Assembly (NCBI GenBank): GCA_000328365.1
Contig: KB296703.1
Coordinates: 230,144-294,143 of the forward strand
DNA: 64,000 nucleotides
Direction: 5' to 3'
DNA from: Capitella teleta
Taxonomy: Eukaryota > Annelida > Polychaeta > Capitellidae
Part shown: positions 45,441 to 64,000 of the stretch, piece by piece
Position numbering within the stretch: position 1 is the stretch's first letter
How the letters are laid out: every line of letters starts with the position of its first letter
Position numbers and translations under genes: made by a program
The notes under the pieces: generated by a model
Database searches by the model: none
Told to the model about the DNA's origin: nothing
The model's input: only the letters and a program-made list of their open reading frames with translations

Positions 45441-48400
45441 ACCGGATCGTCTTCATTATTTTCAAAGAAATTGACAATGATTTGGGTAGGTCTGTACGAG
45501 ACGCTACCAAACCGGCAAAAAGCGCTGAATCATTGTGATACCTTTACAGGAAAATTATATTGGTTGCTAGGCAACATGTGCGAAAGCACATGAGAATAGA
45601 ACACCGATACTTCCCCTCGAGGCTAATTACTTCCCCTCCCCCCCCCCTCGTAACTTCGTACATTTCATATTTCTTCTGCGTATTATACTTCGGTGCTTTT
45701 TAATCTGATTTGCATAATCATGAGTTCATTTAGCTGCCGCTAGAAACAAAACATGAATGATAAATATCTGTGAATTCACCATCAGCCATTATGCATTAAA
45801 CACAGCCAGATTTCTCAGGGAGGGAAACTGTGCTACATATTCATAAATCATCGGGTGGTTTCACAGACATCAAATGCTTACAAATACTACATCAATTTAG
45901 TGGTTACCACGGTGTATTTCTAACAATGAAATGAAATTGATTGATATTAATTTATACCCTTGCTCCTGATTTTGATTTATCTCGCAGTCCAAATAAAATA
46001 CACTAAGAGTTCAGTACTACGTGTATATAATCAGCTCATCGTTGAGCGCAAAAACAAAGAAAAGTGTGCTGATTTCTCCAGTGAACCTTAATTGCGAAAT
46101 AGCGAAAAGAAGGATTTATACAATAATAAGTTTTGCTGTTAATGCTACTGATCGTCGAAGGTCTTCTTCCCAAATGGTCGGAAGAGGCTGGGGAGCAGCA
46201 GATTTGTTACTTCTCAACGTGAAAAGTCCCCTCGGGTGTAGGCCTAGATGTGGTATGCTCCATGGCAAGGAGCGCTGCTCCGGAGCCAGCTCCAGCAGGT
46301 GGCGCCACCAGAGGGCTGACCCGAAAAAGAGCAATGGTTGATGAGGAGAAGGTCTGAGAGGCATTCCGTGGAAGGGAGTCCCTGTTCCTCTGCATGGTTG
46401 GTGGTAGACTTAGCTTCCACCAGGGCACATCGTAATTAAAAGTATATGCATCACGGAGGGCCTCTGCCATGGCGAGATAAAAGATCAAGTTCTGCTCAAG
46501 CGAAGGATTGCGATGGTTCAGCTGCATGGAACGAATTCTGTGTTGGAAATGTTATGATTGGGCAATTCAACAGTCTTAATCCAAAAGCAATCCAAAGTCT
46601 TATTCGTTGGGCTTTCTTCGTGAGGCTCAGATGCAACTCAGCAATCGCCAAACGATGCTGGCGAGGACTATTCGCATTGTTAAAGGGATGGGGAACTAAA
46701 ATTTAAGTGATGTTCTATTGACTCATAGCACCAATTGATAACATTCCGTGCCAAAACACCATGCCTGGATGCAAGCGTAAGGAAATAATGCATTCCGAAT
46801 ATCGGGGTTAGCATTGGGCCTATGAGAGAATGGCTTCCATTACGAAGTATAGGAGGCAAACGTCAGCTGAGGGCTTGCCGTGATTGGTCCCGTTCCCCTC
46901 GTGAAGCTATCGATTTCAGCCAATCAGAGCAGATCATCTTCGCCATAAAAGGACATCTTTGTTGTTTACGAAACGCGTAATGCGTGGTGCACTCTGGCTG
47001 ACCTTTTTACTGTTTCAGGATGAGAAACCATGGTAGGTGTCCTAGAAAATCGATTTTAAAATAAGAAAAATAGCGAAAAAAAAATTTCACGCCTGACTGG
47101 TGGCAAAATGATTATTGTATCTATTTCCGAAAATAAAATAAAAAAATATCTAGGGGTTGAGTCGCAGGACACGCTGATATGACGAGGCCCATTGTAAAAG
47201 ATGGGGAACTCGGTGTTTCATCACAGCTCCTGACGTCACGCCTAATTAGCAATATATCTCCCGCGAAATCGTTAGCGATGATATTCCTTGTGTGGGCCAG
47301 GCATAGGAATCATTTTTGGTGCATCAAATAGCGACTCAAAGTCCATTTTTAACCAGTTCTTCCTCCCTTTAAGTGGCTACTCGCAGCATGTTTCAAAGTA
47401 CAATTCTGATTGCATGAACCCGTTTTCAACCTTTTCGGCAATAAACTGGTTCAGACGATCGATATGACGTTGGTTCTCACTGTAAACAAGGTCACATCTG
47501 GAGACTGAATAAGTGTCCTCGTCTCTGTTATTTATTAAGAGTGGTTTCAGGTGAGTAATAGGATCGATGTGAAATCATGACTGTGACTGCCCCTACAACT
47601 AGGTCATGTTCTGTGAGTGCAAAGGGGTCGTTGACTTATAGGTCGTTGGCTCTCAACAACCACTCTATCTTTCAACGGTTTGATTTTTCTTCTGACTTGA
47701 GAGACTAAGAGCGGGTTGGTGTTATTTGGCCAAGAGATTAGCAGCTTCAAGGCTGAATTCATAATTCTTTTTACTGCGCATGTTGAACAAGAAGAAGAAA
47801 GGCCAAAAGTCACCGTTTGACACACGTGCTCGGTAATCATGACGTAATTTCCAATTGGACAGCCATCATGCACGAGAATGTCTTAAAGTTGACATTATAT
47901 TATAGACGTACGTATCTCAGTGCAACATGTTGGCCTATATGAGTACATGTATACCCTATAATATATTATAAATTATGTGATAAAATTAGATAAGATAAGC
48001 ATTTAATGCCCGAAGGGATATTGTTGTACATGTGCTATATAGTGTTGTATTGAGACAGTTCTGCCTGTTATTGCAAATTCGGACTTGAAGGGCTGATCCC
48101 AAAATAGACGGCAATAACATGGCTCGTACAGTTTGTTAGTTATCGGTAATCTGACATTCAATATTGATTAATGACTGTTAGAAGTCTGTCTACGTAAGCC
48201 AACACGACCTTAATATATTCTGGGCACACGAACTCATGCATCTGTTCAACCCATTTAAGGTGAGCCCAGATTCAAATAAATTACAAATGTAGCCCCGAGT
48301 AACCTAGCAACAGACTGATCTCATCTTCAGGTCAGAGTTCAACAATCGAAGGAGAAATGATGAATTAATTATTACTTAACAATACTGCCACTGACATTGC

Positions 48401-49169
48401 GATAATCAAGTGTCCCAAGTCGCCTTATGTTATGTAACAGCTGTGGTAAGCATGATCTCAATGTTCAGCATCCAGGGTCCTTTTGACCCAAATTGGAAGA
48501 CAGTCTGCTTAGTTAAAATAGAAACAAAATTTTAAATAAACACAACATTATTTATTAGTTGCCAGCACTGGACATTTCACATTAAGAATGCAAATTTATT
48601 CGTCATGAGCACATCATTATTTCACCAAGTTCAGACGAGAAAAATATATATATTTATTTTACAAACTTTACCAACAATACACAAGAGAAACTTATCATGC
48701 AAATACACCCTGACATTCTTACTTTCTTCATCACAAAATATGTCACCTTTGAGAGAAAAGTCCTTTAATAAAATATTTGTAATACAGTCAGCTTGGTTAT
48801 AAAGCATCGTAATAAATAATACTGTACTGTAGCCCAACATATGTCCCTCAATCGAATCCATAGAATTATTTCAAATATTAGAACATATCTTCTGAGAAAT
48901 GCATCCAACTGAAAAAATCAGCTGCCCAACGAAAAAAAAAAAAAAGGATTGAAAAGTTTCAAAATTTTGAGAAAACAAAACAAAGGAGGCATTAAATGCT
49001 GAAGTTGAATTAATTATGCTGATTTCATCAAACACAAGAGAAGGAATATTCATGAATATTCATGAACATTTACAAGCAAAGTATATACATACAAATATGA
49101 GGTACATGGATAACAGTTTATATGCAACATCATTGTGCGGATGTAGAGTTCAATTGATCAGAGCATGGA
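45441..49169. other. Intergenic region downstream of Mondo
   Basis: Mostly AT-rich with no supported gene. Contains a promoter-like patch at 46881-46952, a repeat shared with 63631-63695 (46683-46745), and the Mondo 3' flank near the end. A minus-strand open frame at 46207-46527 is not recognised. Confidence 0.4.
46881..46952 (+). promoter_or_regulatory. Promoter-like patch: two CCAAT boxes and TATA-like box
   Basis: TGATTGGT (46881), CCAATCAG (46920) and CATAAAAGGA (46943) are spaced as in a pol II promoter facing right. No coding region follows within reach, so this may serve a non-coding transcript or be an old element promoter. Confidence 0.35.
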
Positions 49170-52100
49170 TCATAACAGAGATACTGGCTGCTGATTGGAC
49201 GATGACAGTGCTGCCTTTAGCGCCTCCTCCGGCAGGCGAGAGGGATCTCCAATGATGGAAGTGTTGGAGCTGACGTGACGAAGGGTGTTGAACACAGCTG
49301 CGAGGAAAGATTCAGAGGTCACACAACGGCTGCAGCTGCGATTACTCACCAGGACGGAGGTTTCTCAGGGAGAGGTGCTCCTCGACCCAACCCAGGACAG
49401 AGCTGAAGAAATCTTCAACGTTGTTTGTTTCAACGCTGCGGTTGTACGATTCAAACAGCGAACGGGCGAATAAACCAAACTAAAAAGACACCACCATCAA
49501 ATAGCGTGTTGAGTTAATCCGCAAACTCACAATCCAGAACTTCCAATTGGAGACGGTTCGTGCGTGGAGATAGTCTTCCAGCTGCTTCTCAGCCGAAACG
49601 GGGCTTGGGGGGGCTGACGAGGGCGTCTTCAGTCCCGCGTCCGGCATGTTTTCCTGGAAGGACCTGTCGAAAGAGGAAGACAAGAGCATCAGTGCCGATG
49701 CCCAAAAGCAAGAAAAACGTCAGCGTCAGCTGCAAATCAATGAAAAATGCAATTATAAGAACGCACCACACATCACGAGAAATGCAAGTGCCCTCCTACA
49801 AACACCGCCGAGCCACTCAACACGCCACGTCCAAACGAGGAATGAATTTTGATGAGCGTCGAGTGGCACGCTGGTGAACCGCGGGAAGAGGGCGAAAAGA
49901 GCATTCTCGAGCGGAGGAGCAGGAGGATCGAGGAGAAGGAAAGCTACAAGTACCTGAGTGTAGCGGGGTTACGTAACACATCGAGAGAACTTACTTGATG
50001 TCGGCAGTCATGCCCTCAATCTCAGCCCGCAACTGACATGACTCTCTAAGCAACGCTTTGTTTTCTGCCTTCAGTTGCCGACAGTAGTCAACCGCTGAAA
50101 TTCAGAAGACACTCCATAGTAACCAGGCATAAGCCTGTCCGTTGGCAGTAGGTCAAGGGGTCACTATGGCAAGAAAGTCAGCCCTGAGTCGCAGGTCAAA
50201 TGTCAACTATCAAGTTTTGTACTACACTCGTATTGGCTACTATGTTGTCGGTTAGCGGTCATTTTGGCGTACGTGGGACCGAGACGGAAAGGGAATTGAA
50301 ATGCAAAATAGTATGAGAGAGAGAGGTGTGTTTACAACGAGTTATTCAATTGTAAAGTGAGCAATAATCTGAAAGAGGATTGAAAAACAGATGAATATTA
50401 TCTTGGAAATCTAAATTTGAAGAAAAACCAAATTAAAAGAGTAGCATAATTATGTTAGCCAAAAATACACAAATAACAATTAACAATTATTGCCTTTGCT
50501 TCTGGAAATGCCGCCACTTACAAGACAAGCGAAATTAACGAGGGTTTCTGACTAATTAAAAAACGTACGGAGCGTTCTCGACTGTGGGCCATGATGAATT
50601 TAAATTTTAATTGGAACGAGAGAAGGAGTGAGAGCGAGAGAGGGGAGGGAGGGTGTATGAAAGGGTGTTTGGGCACTGACGAAAACACTGTACTTGATAA
50701 GCTATGAACCCTGCCAGAACTTTATCCAAGTCAGAAATGAATACACGATAAATAAGAAAGCCTTTATTTTAAACTAGAACAAGGAAAAAGATGACCTACT
50801 TTTGTTCAGCATATTTGATTTGGATTCCTTCGATGAATTTCCTCCACTTGACTCTTGTATGGAGGGAATCAGAGCCTTGATTTCATCAAATCCACCCTTT
50901 GAGAACCGGCAAAATTATATACAAATACTTCAGACGCAAAATAAATAAAACTCTACCTGGATTTTACTGCGGCGTTTGTACTCGGCACGGATGTGTGACT
51001 GGCGTTTGTGGCGTGGGATCTTGGCTTTGGCCCCTCCCCTTCCTCCAGTGGGAGTGGTCGTTCCGGAGGAGTACTCGTTCTTACTCAAGATGATTCCCCC
51101 ACGGGGACTGCTGGGGTAAGAGCTGTTGGGGGAGGGGGCAGGGGTCAGGTAGCCAGGGGTCGTGGGGTTGCTCTCGGAGGTGTAGGAATACGTGGGCGTT
51201 GCGCAGAACTGAGCACTGGAGGAATCGGCGACAAACATTGGAAGATCACTGAGGCTGAGGGTGGAGGCGTCCGTGCAAGCCGTGAAGCCAGCGCTCGTCA
51301 CAGAGTTCAGGATGGACCCCAGTGAAAGGTCAGAAGTCAGGTCTGGGGCCTCTATGCCTCCGGCGTCTAGCAGCATGTCCGAGTGGTCCATCATGGTCAG
51401 TTCTAGGTCGAGGGAATGCGGAGGCTGGAGCGACTGGGAGGAGGGCATGTTGAAGAGCGACACTAGGTCCGTCTGAAAGCACACAGCCGTCAGTGCATTT
51501 GTTTGCGTTAACTGGAATTAAATCTCTGATTTTGAATCATTTTTTTTTTCTTTTCTGGTACATGGTTGATACTTAAGTTTTAGACTAAATTGATATAACT
51601 TGATAAATTTATGTCAACTTTTTAGCTTTTAATTAAAGGTGATTATTTAGCAAAAATATTTAAATTATTTATACATTTATATGATTTACGAGGTTACACT
51701 ACAGTACTACTATAAATACATCTCATTTTAGATGAAAGGATTTACGATAGGGAACAGTCATATATACTATAGGTGCATCTTGGTGCATGTATTCGAGGAC
51801 ATTTATTTGAATCGGACATAAAGGCGACACTTGGAAGGCTTTGACTTCGAGGTCATTGATAAAATATCTTGGTCCAAAGCACCGAAGTCGTCGAGATGCT
51901 GCTAAGTGCTGCCATGATGAAATTCTAAATATAGATCAGTCATTGGCGCCGTGCCAAGAATCGCACGGGCTGTTCCAATATCGATTTCAATGCGATTCAA
52001 AGAAGGGGTGGTTGGTTGTGAACATTTTTCAATTGGATGTTCAATCCCGAGATTTGTCATGAGCTGACAGATCCTTTATAATATTACGCAAAATATTGTG

Positions 52101-52749
52101 TGGCCAGCGTGAAAAAGGATGAAGCTCTTACTCAGGAATGTCAGTAATGCGACCCAAGGTTCGGACAAAGACACTGTTGTCCACCCTATAAAGTTCGACG
52201 CGCCAATGACCTCTGGCGCAGAGGGCATACGTGAGCCGAGACACGATCATGAGTGCAAACGCCCATGTTCACGTGAACAGCGAGTTGGGGTTAAAGGTTG
52301 TCAGCGCGGCTTCTGATTGGCTCTGGCCAAAAGTGACGTCACCAGAGCCACCAAAGGCTATATAAACGAAGGTTCTTCGGCTGACTCCTTTCTATCACTA
52401 CTGGCATCCGAAGTGAGAGGATCCGTAACCGAAAGCACAGTTGGATTCGATCAATGAAGTTACGAAACTGATGTAAATAAATCATGTCTGTAGCAAACAT
52501 GAACAAGCGATGAAATGTTCAGAATAAAGACACGTTGGATGAAGAAATGGCCGAACGGCCGAAGAAGCAAGAAAATATGCAATGATCCTTCAAGGAGCCA
52601 TATTTTTGCAATATGTTGGCTAATTTTCCTACCTTTGCCTTCTGTGATGCCGATTCTTTGCTCGAAACAATTTCGAGGCTGTCGATGTCGAGGGAGTACA
52701 AATCTTGAGGGAATTCGTCGGCTCTCATGTCTGCTTCTTTGGTCGTCAT
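49170..52749 (-). CDS. Mondo: Mondo/ChREBP-type bHLH-leucine zipper transcription factor, short form
   Basis: Mondo proteins pair with Mlx on carbohydrate response elements and tune sugar metabolism. Minus-strand exons: 52749-52633, 51472-50957, 50896-50800, 50094-49995, 49663-49531, 49479-49350 and 49297-49170; all phases match, 406 residues. Residues 1-190 are acidic, Ser/Pro-rich and disordered. The basic region SHIRAEYKRRSKIQ has the E-box reading His, Glu and Arg; HLH is GGFDEIKALIPS to SNMLNKTVDYCRQL, then a zipper (LKAENKALLRESCQLRAEIE). The C-terminal dimerisation/cytoplasmic-localisation domain (about 290-375) is diagnostic: YLHARTVSNWKFWI, FARSLFESYNRSV and LRPAVFNTLRHVSSNTSI match Mondo rather than Mlx. 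The N-terminal Mondo conserved region is not present. The frame is open upstream of the chosen ATG, so further 5' exons cannot be excluded. Confidence 0.9.
52334..52367 (+). promoter_or_regulatory. CRE plus TATA box within Mondo intron 1, opposite strand
   Basis: Full CRE TGACGTCA at 52334-52341 and TATATAAAC at 52359-52367, a spacing normal for a core promoter. As oriented it would fire rightwards, antisense to Mondo exon 1. AATAAA occurs at about 52475. The transcript is inferred. Confidence 0.4.
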
Positions 52750-55300
52750 TGACTTGACTGGCCCTCCGCTTCGGCGAGACGAGACCCGAGTAGACCCGAA
52801 TGTTGCCGAAGCGCTTCGGCAAAGTTCGGCTTCAACCTTTCAACTCCGAGACAAGATATGCGCTTTCTTTTTTTTTATCCCTTGCGCACCACACACGATC
52901 TTCCAGGTATCAAGAGAGTCTCCGAATGTAGTTAATTAAGGATAATAACGCCGTTCCCTTAAATCTGGATCGCGAAATCAGATTGTTTACACCATGTGAC
53001 TGAGCACGTGGGATGGGGCTCGGCTGAACGGCCTTGAACCCGTGTCGACATCCGATGCTTCACGAACTGTAATCACCAGACTGTGACGATGGAGTTAGAC
53101 TTAACCTTTGTGGAATTGGTGCGGATAGTTTTTGAGTTGAAATTCTGGGATTGTCAATCTCCAGCAGAACGATCTGTCATCGAGATTCGAGAACAGGGAA
53201 ATCTAAGCAAGGAAATCACGGAATAGAATAATTTGATGAGTTATGATTTGGCTCCCACGACTTGTAGAGCCGTTATGATCTAGTCCGATTTTTCCGTTCC
53301 CTGGATCCCTCCGGGTGATAACGTATGCTTCTTAGTTCGGCTTTCTTCGGCGGACTTCGGCCTTTCACTTGCATGCTTATGAGTATTTCTTGTCAGACAC
53401 TCATACAAAACAGATACGCAACAAGTATAATGAAATCCACAATATCTCTTTTCATCGACTTTCTGGTGCATGTAATTGTAAAATGTGAATGGTCGTTCTT
53501 TACTGATAATGTCATAACGCACCTCACCTTTCCTCGTCATAACGCCTCTCTTAATGTTCTCTGATTAACGAGCGACCGATTTACCAGTAGCCAAACACCA
53601 CTTTTCTCTCTGATCAGCAGCGTCCCAATCATCTGCACGTTTTGATATCTATCGTACTGCGATCGTCAAAAGAACCGGAGCTCACTTTAAACCGGTGAGT
53701 TCTCCTGTTTCTCTATCTATGTAACTGGGTCAGATGGCCTGCGTGCTTCCGGGTCCATTGGGCGATGTCATGCATGCTCGTTGAGGGCGACCTGGTTTTC
53801 TCTTGTCCGGCGCTTTGCTTGCAGAAACTGAGTTCTCATCTTCTTTTGGCTCTTTGCCAAAACATCAACCGATCTGCCGATGTGCGACGCCCAGTCAGCG
53901 CAGTGGACTGACCTGTGCCGACGTCTGCTGTTAATGCTGAACTGTGTAGGCCTACATCGTGTCGGTTTCATTTGATGGGCCATCTCTGTCCATCTACGGG
54001 TCATTTGCCACCTCGATTTCTGAGATGCCATTTCGTACGGAGGCACATCGATGACAGGCAATATAGGCATGCTGTGTGCCGGAATCATCAGCATTGTTTT
54101 GCCGCATTTTCACTTTCAAAATTATGGATTTATTCTTGATTGCTCGGGTTTAAGTTAACTACTACCCGAGACGGAGCCAGGAAGAGTTCATATGGACTCA
54201 GGAGCGTCCGAATGGAGCTGCATGGAGTCGTCCGAATTGGTTCCACAGTTACCAGACGAGTGCTACCTCGACGGGTCACGTGACCCATTTTCCATCAGAG
54301 ATGACTCGGATCAAGGCATTCTAAATAAACAGTTGTATTCAAATTTCTGTCAATTCTGTTTCTCTCCTATTATGTCATTACGGTTTGTCTCAAGCAAGAA
54401 TGACTCGTTGGGAAGTTCAAGGAAGATAAACTTGCAGACTCAGCTTTGAATTGCCAGTTAATACGTCCTCCTGAGAATATTGTGAAATTATCACAATATT
54501 CATAGCAACAAGGTACTGCACATTGCTGTAATAATTTAAAGGCACTTTCAAAATTCGTGTGCAAGTGATTAGGGTGTTAGTTAATCTTAACAGCAACACT
54601 GGACGCAGTCAGTGCTGCCTTCCGAGAGTCGAAAATGGAGCGCCCCCAAGCGCTGGAGCACGCCCAGTAATGACGTCACGGGATAAGCCACGCCCCCTGG
54701 AACGGTTTTCAGGGTTTAATAGAATCAATTATGCACTAGTTGATGCCATTAAATCATTTGCCAGGCACAAAATGCTGTTTTTCTTTTCCATTTTCTCCGT
54801 TGTTTTCATTTTCTTTTCTTACTTTATGTATTTTCTTTCTCTTCCTATACAATATTTATACTTTTATTAGCCATTTTCATCGGCGATGACTGATGTTATT
54901 TTGCTGCCCATGCAAAACAAAGGGTAAAACAATACGAAATGTCACTGCATGCTGAACGATCAGATTTCACTAAAGCACTGATGTACTTTGAATTCATGAA
55001 TGTGGCAACCAAGCAGTGTCGATAGAGCCACTGGCACTGAGGAGTAGACACAGTGGGAAGTACATTCTGTGCATGGTGAGAAGGCCTCAAAACGCATTGT
55101 GCGGAAACGATGGCCACACTAAATCACCAAATGGAAATCCGGACGCGCATTCAAAGTATGCACAGGGCGGGTCGATGCCAGAGGTGGAGACACACCATGC
55201 CAATTGAAAAAAATAATAATAATAAAAAAATATTAATGCCTTTTGATGCATTTCTCGATTTTAAATTACAAATATTTTTTCTTTAATCGATCTCAATATT

Positions 55301-55336
<36 letters not shown>

Positions 55337-55450
55337 ATGGAATTACCCTTCCCTGCTATATTATACAATTTCGGGTGCTGTGATTGAGTGTCCAGCATAC
55401 CTGACCAGACTGACCGCGCCCTCATAAACTGCGTCTCCTCCGCAGCACGC
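52750..55450. other. Mondo upstream and intergenic region
   Basis: E-boxes CACGTG at about 53007 (GAGCACGTGGG) and 54279 (TCACGTGACC). Three TCATAACG-type motifs lie at 53271, 53512 and 53537. An ATG-initiated open stretch from 54192 (MDSGASEWSCMESSELVPQL) has coding-like composition but no recognisable continuation. A 29-base A run ends near 55331. Confidence 0.4.
55303..55331. repeat. Poly-A tract
   Basis: Uninterrupted run of A of about 29 bases, with an AATAAT-rich stretch at 55210-55235 just before. It may be a retroposon tail, but no element body was recognised. Confidence 0.9.
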
Positions 55451-56188
55451 ATGGCGCTGAGTCGCAATGGACCCATCCCAGGAGGCAGGACAGCGCTGAT
55501 CATCATTGACATGCAACACTATTGCGCAACACCCGGGCGGGGCCTACACGCCAACGTCTCAGCCGATCACCATGACTACGAATACTTCTTCTCTCGGCTC
55601 GCCTCCACAACCATTCCAGGCATTCAGCGCTTGTTGGCGGCATTTCGGAGCAAGAAGGCCGACGTCATTTTCACTTATATCGAGAGCCTGACGAACGACT
55701 GTCGAGATCAGAGTCTCGATTACAAGCTATCGGGGTTCGGGGTGCCGAAAGGTCACCCGGACGCTGCTGTACTCGATGACCTTAAACCCCGAGATGACGA
55801 GATTCAGATTCCGAAGACGTCTTGCAGTGTTTTCATCAGCACCAACATAGCATACGTTCTGCGCAACCTGGGTAAGATATTCACGGTAACTATGGTTACT
55901 ATGATTGTAATAATAATAATATTGTCAGCATGCATGCGTGCATTGATCATTTGTGCAATTGCTGTTGCAGGGGTCAGCAATGTTGTCATCACTGGAATTC
56001 TGACCAATCAGTGTGTTGAATCCGCCGTTCGAGATGCAGCGGACACTGGTTTCATTGTGACGGTCCCCGAAGACGCCTGCGCTGCTCAAAGAGACTCAGA
56101 CCACGAACAGAGCTTGAAGAACCTCCGAGGATTCGCCCGTGTTTGCACATCTGAAGAACTGGTTCAAGAAACGCAAACATGGCAGTGA
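55451..56188 (+). CDS. Isochorismatase-fold hydrolase
   Basis: Cysteine hydrolase of the isochorismatase/nicotinamidase fold. Two exons, 55451-55871 and 55971-56188, phase 1, giving 212 residues, typical for the family. The catalytic triad is visible: Asp 20 in ALIIIDMQH, Lys 122 in IPKTSCSVF and Cys 155 in TGILTNQCVESAVRDA, whose preceding GVSNVVITG is the conserved strand. I chose ATG 55451 because the frame upstream has no ATG and the fold begins at residue 13. The substrate is not predictable; the AVRDAADTGF segment is common to bacterial amidohydrolases such as the ureidoacrylate group and to eukaryotic ISOC proteins. The final ETQTWQ tail is short, without a clear targeting signal. Confidence 0.92.
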   Translation: MALSRNGPIPGGRTALIIIDMQHYCATPGRGLHANVSADHHDYEYFFSRLASTTIPGIQRLLAAFRSKKADVIFTYIESLTNDCRDQSLDYKLSGFGVPKGHPDAAVLDDLKPRDDEIQIPKTSCSVFISTNIAYVLRNLGKIFTVTMVTMIVIIIILSACMRALIICAIAVAGVSNVVITGILTNQCVESAVRDAADTGFIVTVPEDACAAQRDSDHEQSLKNLRGFARVCTSEELVQETQTWQ

Positions 56189-57673
56189 ATGCTGCGAAAA
56201 TAGAGAATTGCAAGTGAATTGCATTAATAAGTGAATGGCATTAATTTCAATTTGCGAATTGAAATAAATTATTGGAGTAAAATTGTCTTTTGGGCGTTCA
56301 GCTTCGATTCTGTTGGCCTCAAGGCGAATATTCAAGTCCTTGCATCAGCCTGGAAGCTCTCTGATAATTTTAATTGCCGTCATCTGCACAGAATAGTGTA
56401 TGTTATCTGTGGGCGTCTACTTGGTGGGATCAGTTTAGGGGGTACGTTATGATTTATGGGGAAAGCTTTGTGTCGTGGTCCGAAGGAATGTGAAATCATA
56501 ACGTATTTTTGACTAAGCCCTCAGATTCGCAATTAATTGTCTTGATTGTTAGTTATTGTATTTGTAAATATGATACAGTATTGATAAACAAATATCTAAA
56601 AAGTACGAAATGCAGTTTAACAGTGGGAATCCTCAACGCATGTTTCACAATCGAGATTAATGCTGATATTGAACCATTTGAACAGTTTCTACAAATACGT
56701 CCGTATTTCTAAATAAACAAAACTCGTTATGTGATGCATATATACATTGTCTATGCTAACTATCACTTGCAAACATCTTCTTGCATTGATTCGAATCGGA
56801 ATTATCGGAAATAATCGGAATTTTCCTTGAGAATTAAATGAAACAAATACGCATCGTTCAGTGTAAATATTATTCAAATGATTCTTTCATTACTATCTGC
56901 TTCCGGGTCAATTAATGTCAGGTTGATAGAAGGGAAGTCGACTTGATGGGAATCGAGCGAAAATTGTGCATTTCTTCCGCGCCCATTGCTTTGGCCTGCG
57001 CGGCATGTGTGAATTTTGAATCATAAGTGAAAATTAGCGAAATTCCATGTAAGATATGTTCAATTTCCAGGTCTTTCGTTCGTAAACGCGGCTTTGAGCG
57101 AAGTGACAGCTCGTCTTTCGAACTAAAACTTTCGATAATCTGGACTCTCATTCCTGAAAGTAGTCAGTTTTCTAGTGGAGAGTGACCCAGTGGGACTGAG
57201 GGTGCTTGCTTAAATGCAAAAAAATCCTATTCATAAATATCTGAACTCTGCAGTTGGTCATTAGTGAATTTAGTGGGAGTGGCAGAATTGATTATTTTGT
57301 CAGTGCTCTGAGTCTCTCGTGAATGCAGTGAGGATGATGACGCATTTATTCACTGAATCACTGATCCTCATGCACTATTGTCCTAGATTCAACAGAACCA
57401 TTTGAGCCACTATATATATTTATTAGTAAGATTTGACTGAGTCAATCATTCTGTTTGCAGGGTCACCTTACCCGTTTGATATACATTGTTGAAACCCTAA
57501 TAGGCTGATCGTGCATTGGTCTCTTTGGATGCTTGGAAATAAATTGATGTGACTGACCAATTGATGTGCTTACGACTTGATAGCGTTTCATTAATGAACA
57601 ATTTTACATTCCAAAAGCAATCTCTAGTTGTTGCTATTTTCACTCAGTCAATCATAGTTTCAGCAGTGGGAGA
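56189..57673. other. Intergenic region with a perfect inverted TCATAACG pair
   Basis: No gene seen. The inverted motif pair at 56443-56505 is the only notable structure. The last 200 bases are probably the CNK 5' region. Confidence 0.5.
56443..56505. repeat. 13-bp perfect inverted repeat built on the TCATAACG motif
   Basis: TACGTTATGATTT at 56443-56455 and AAATCATAACGTA at 56493-56505 are exact reverse complements around a 37-base centre. Same motif family as 13354-13390. Confidence 0.9.

Positions 57674-64000
<6,327 letters not shown>

Noticed and set aside
46207-46527. Minus-strand open frame of 106 codons
   Set aside because: Some transposase-like flavour but no motif I can name, and no splice or neighbouring frames to support it.
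53768-54094. Minus-strand open frame of 108 codons, and an opposite one at 53915-54139
   Set aside because: Both strands are open, composition is not domain-like, and no splice partners were found.
54192-54449. First exon of a new gene (MDSGASEW...)
   Set aside because: Coding-like at first but the frame degenerates, with no donor joining it to a recognisable exon.

Overview
The window is animal nuclear DNA: spliced genes with GT-AG introns mostly of 50-800 bases, poly(A) signals, metazoan-only gene families (MTF1, Mondo, CNK) and many decayed transposons. Compact multi-exon genes, marine-invertebrate transposase families (DUF7869, MULE with SWIM finger) and an intronless UDP-glycosyltransferase suggest a non-vertebrate, probably marine animal (sponge, cnidarian or amphioxus grade). 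I cannot place it more closely from sequence alone.

Layout. 1-9.9 kb is an accessory block of three same-strand transposase-like genes: a DUF7869-type gene, an unusual RNase H-fold transposase-like protein of more than 860 residues, and a Mutator-like (MULE) transposase with a SWIM finger. A small terminal gene follows. 10-16.5 kb is a graveyard: a LINE 3' end, a broken RecQ-like helicase fragment and a Ty3/Gypsy fossil between inverted 73-bp repeats. 16.6-19.8 kb (minus) is MTF1, the six-finger metal-response factor. 20.1-23.1 kb is a second Gypsy fossil with recognisable LTRs. 24.4-26.8 kb is ribosomal protein gene RPS4; two of its introns carry copies of one structured sequence, a good small-RNA candidate. 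27.5-28.2 kb is a MITE with a tRNA-derived SINE inside. 28.5-33.6 kb holds a minus-strand LINE in two pieces about 3 kb apart.

34.0-35.6 kb is an intronless UDP-glycosyltransferase and 37.8-40.7 kb a ten-exon GMC oxidoreductase. 41-49 kb is mostly AT-rich intergenic DNA with a mariner fossil (44.6-45.4 kb). 49.2-52.7 kb (minus) is a short Mondo-type bHLH-zipper factor, 55.4-56.2 kb an isochorismatase-fold hydrolase, and 57.7 kb to the end the 5' two-thirds of CNK (SAM-CRIC-PDZ scaffold), including a 30-nt microexon. The host genes are unrelated in function; no operon or cluster logic is visible.

The most unusual signal is a short motif, consensus TCATAACGCACTT, found more than twenty times on both strands, sometimes as perfect inverted pairs (13.35 kb, 56.44 kb) and once as a cluster of direct copies (60.9 kb). 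It is not explained by any gene or element I recognise.
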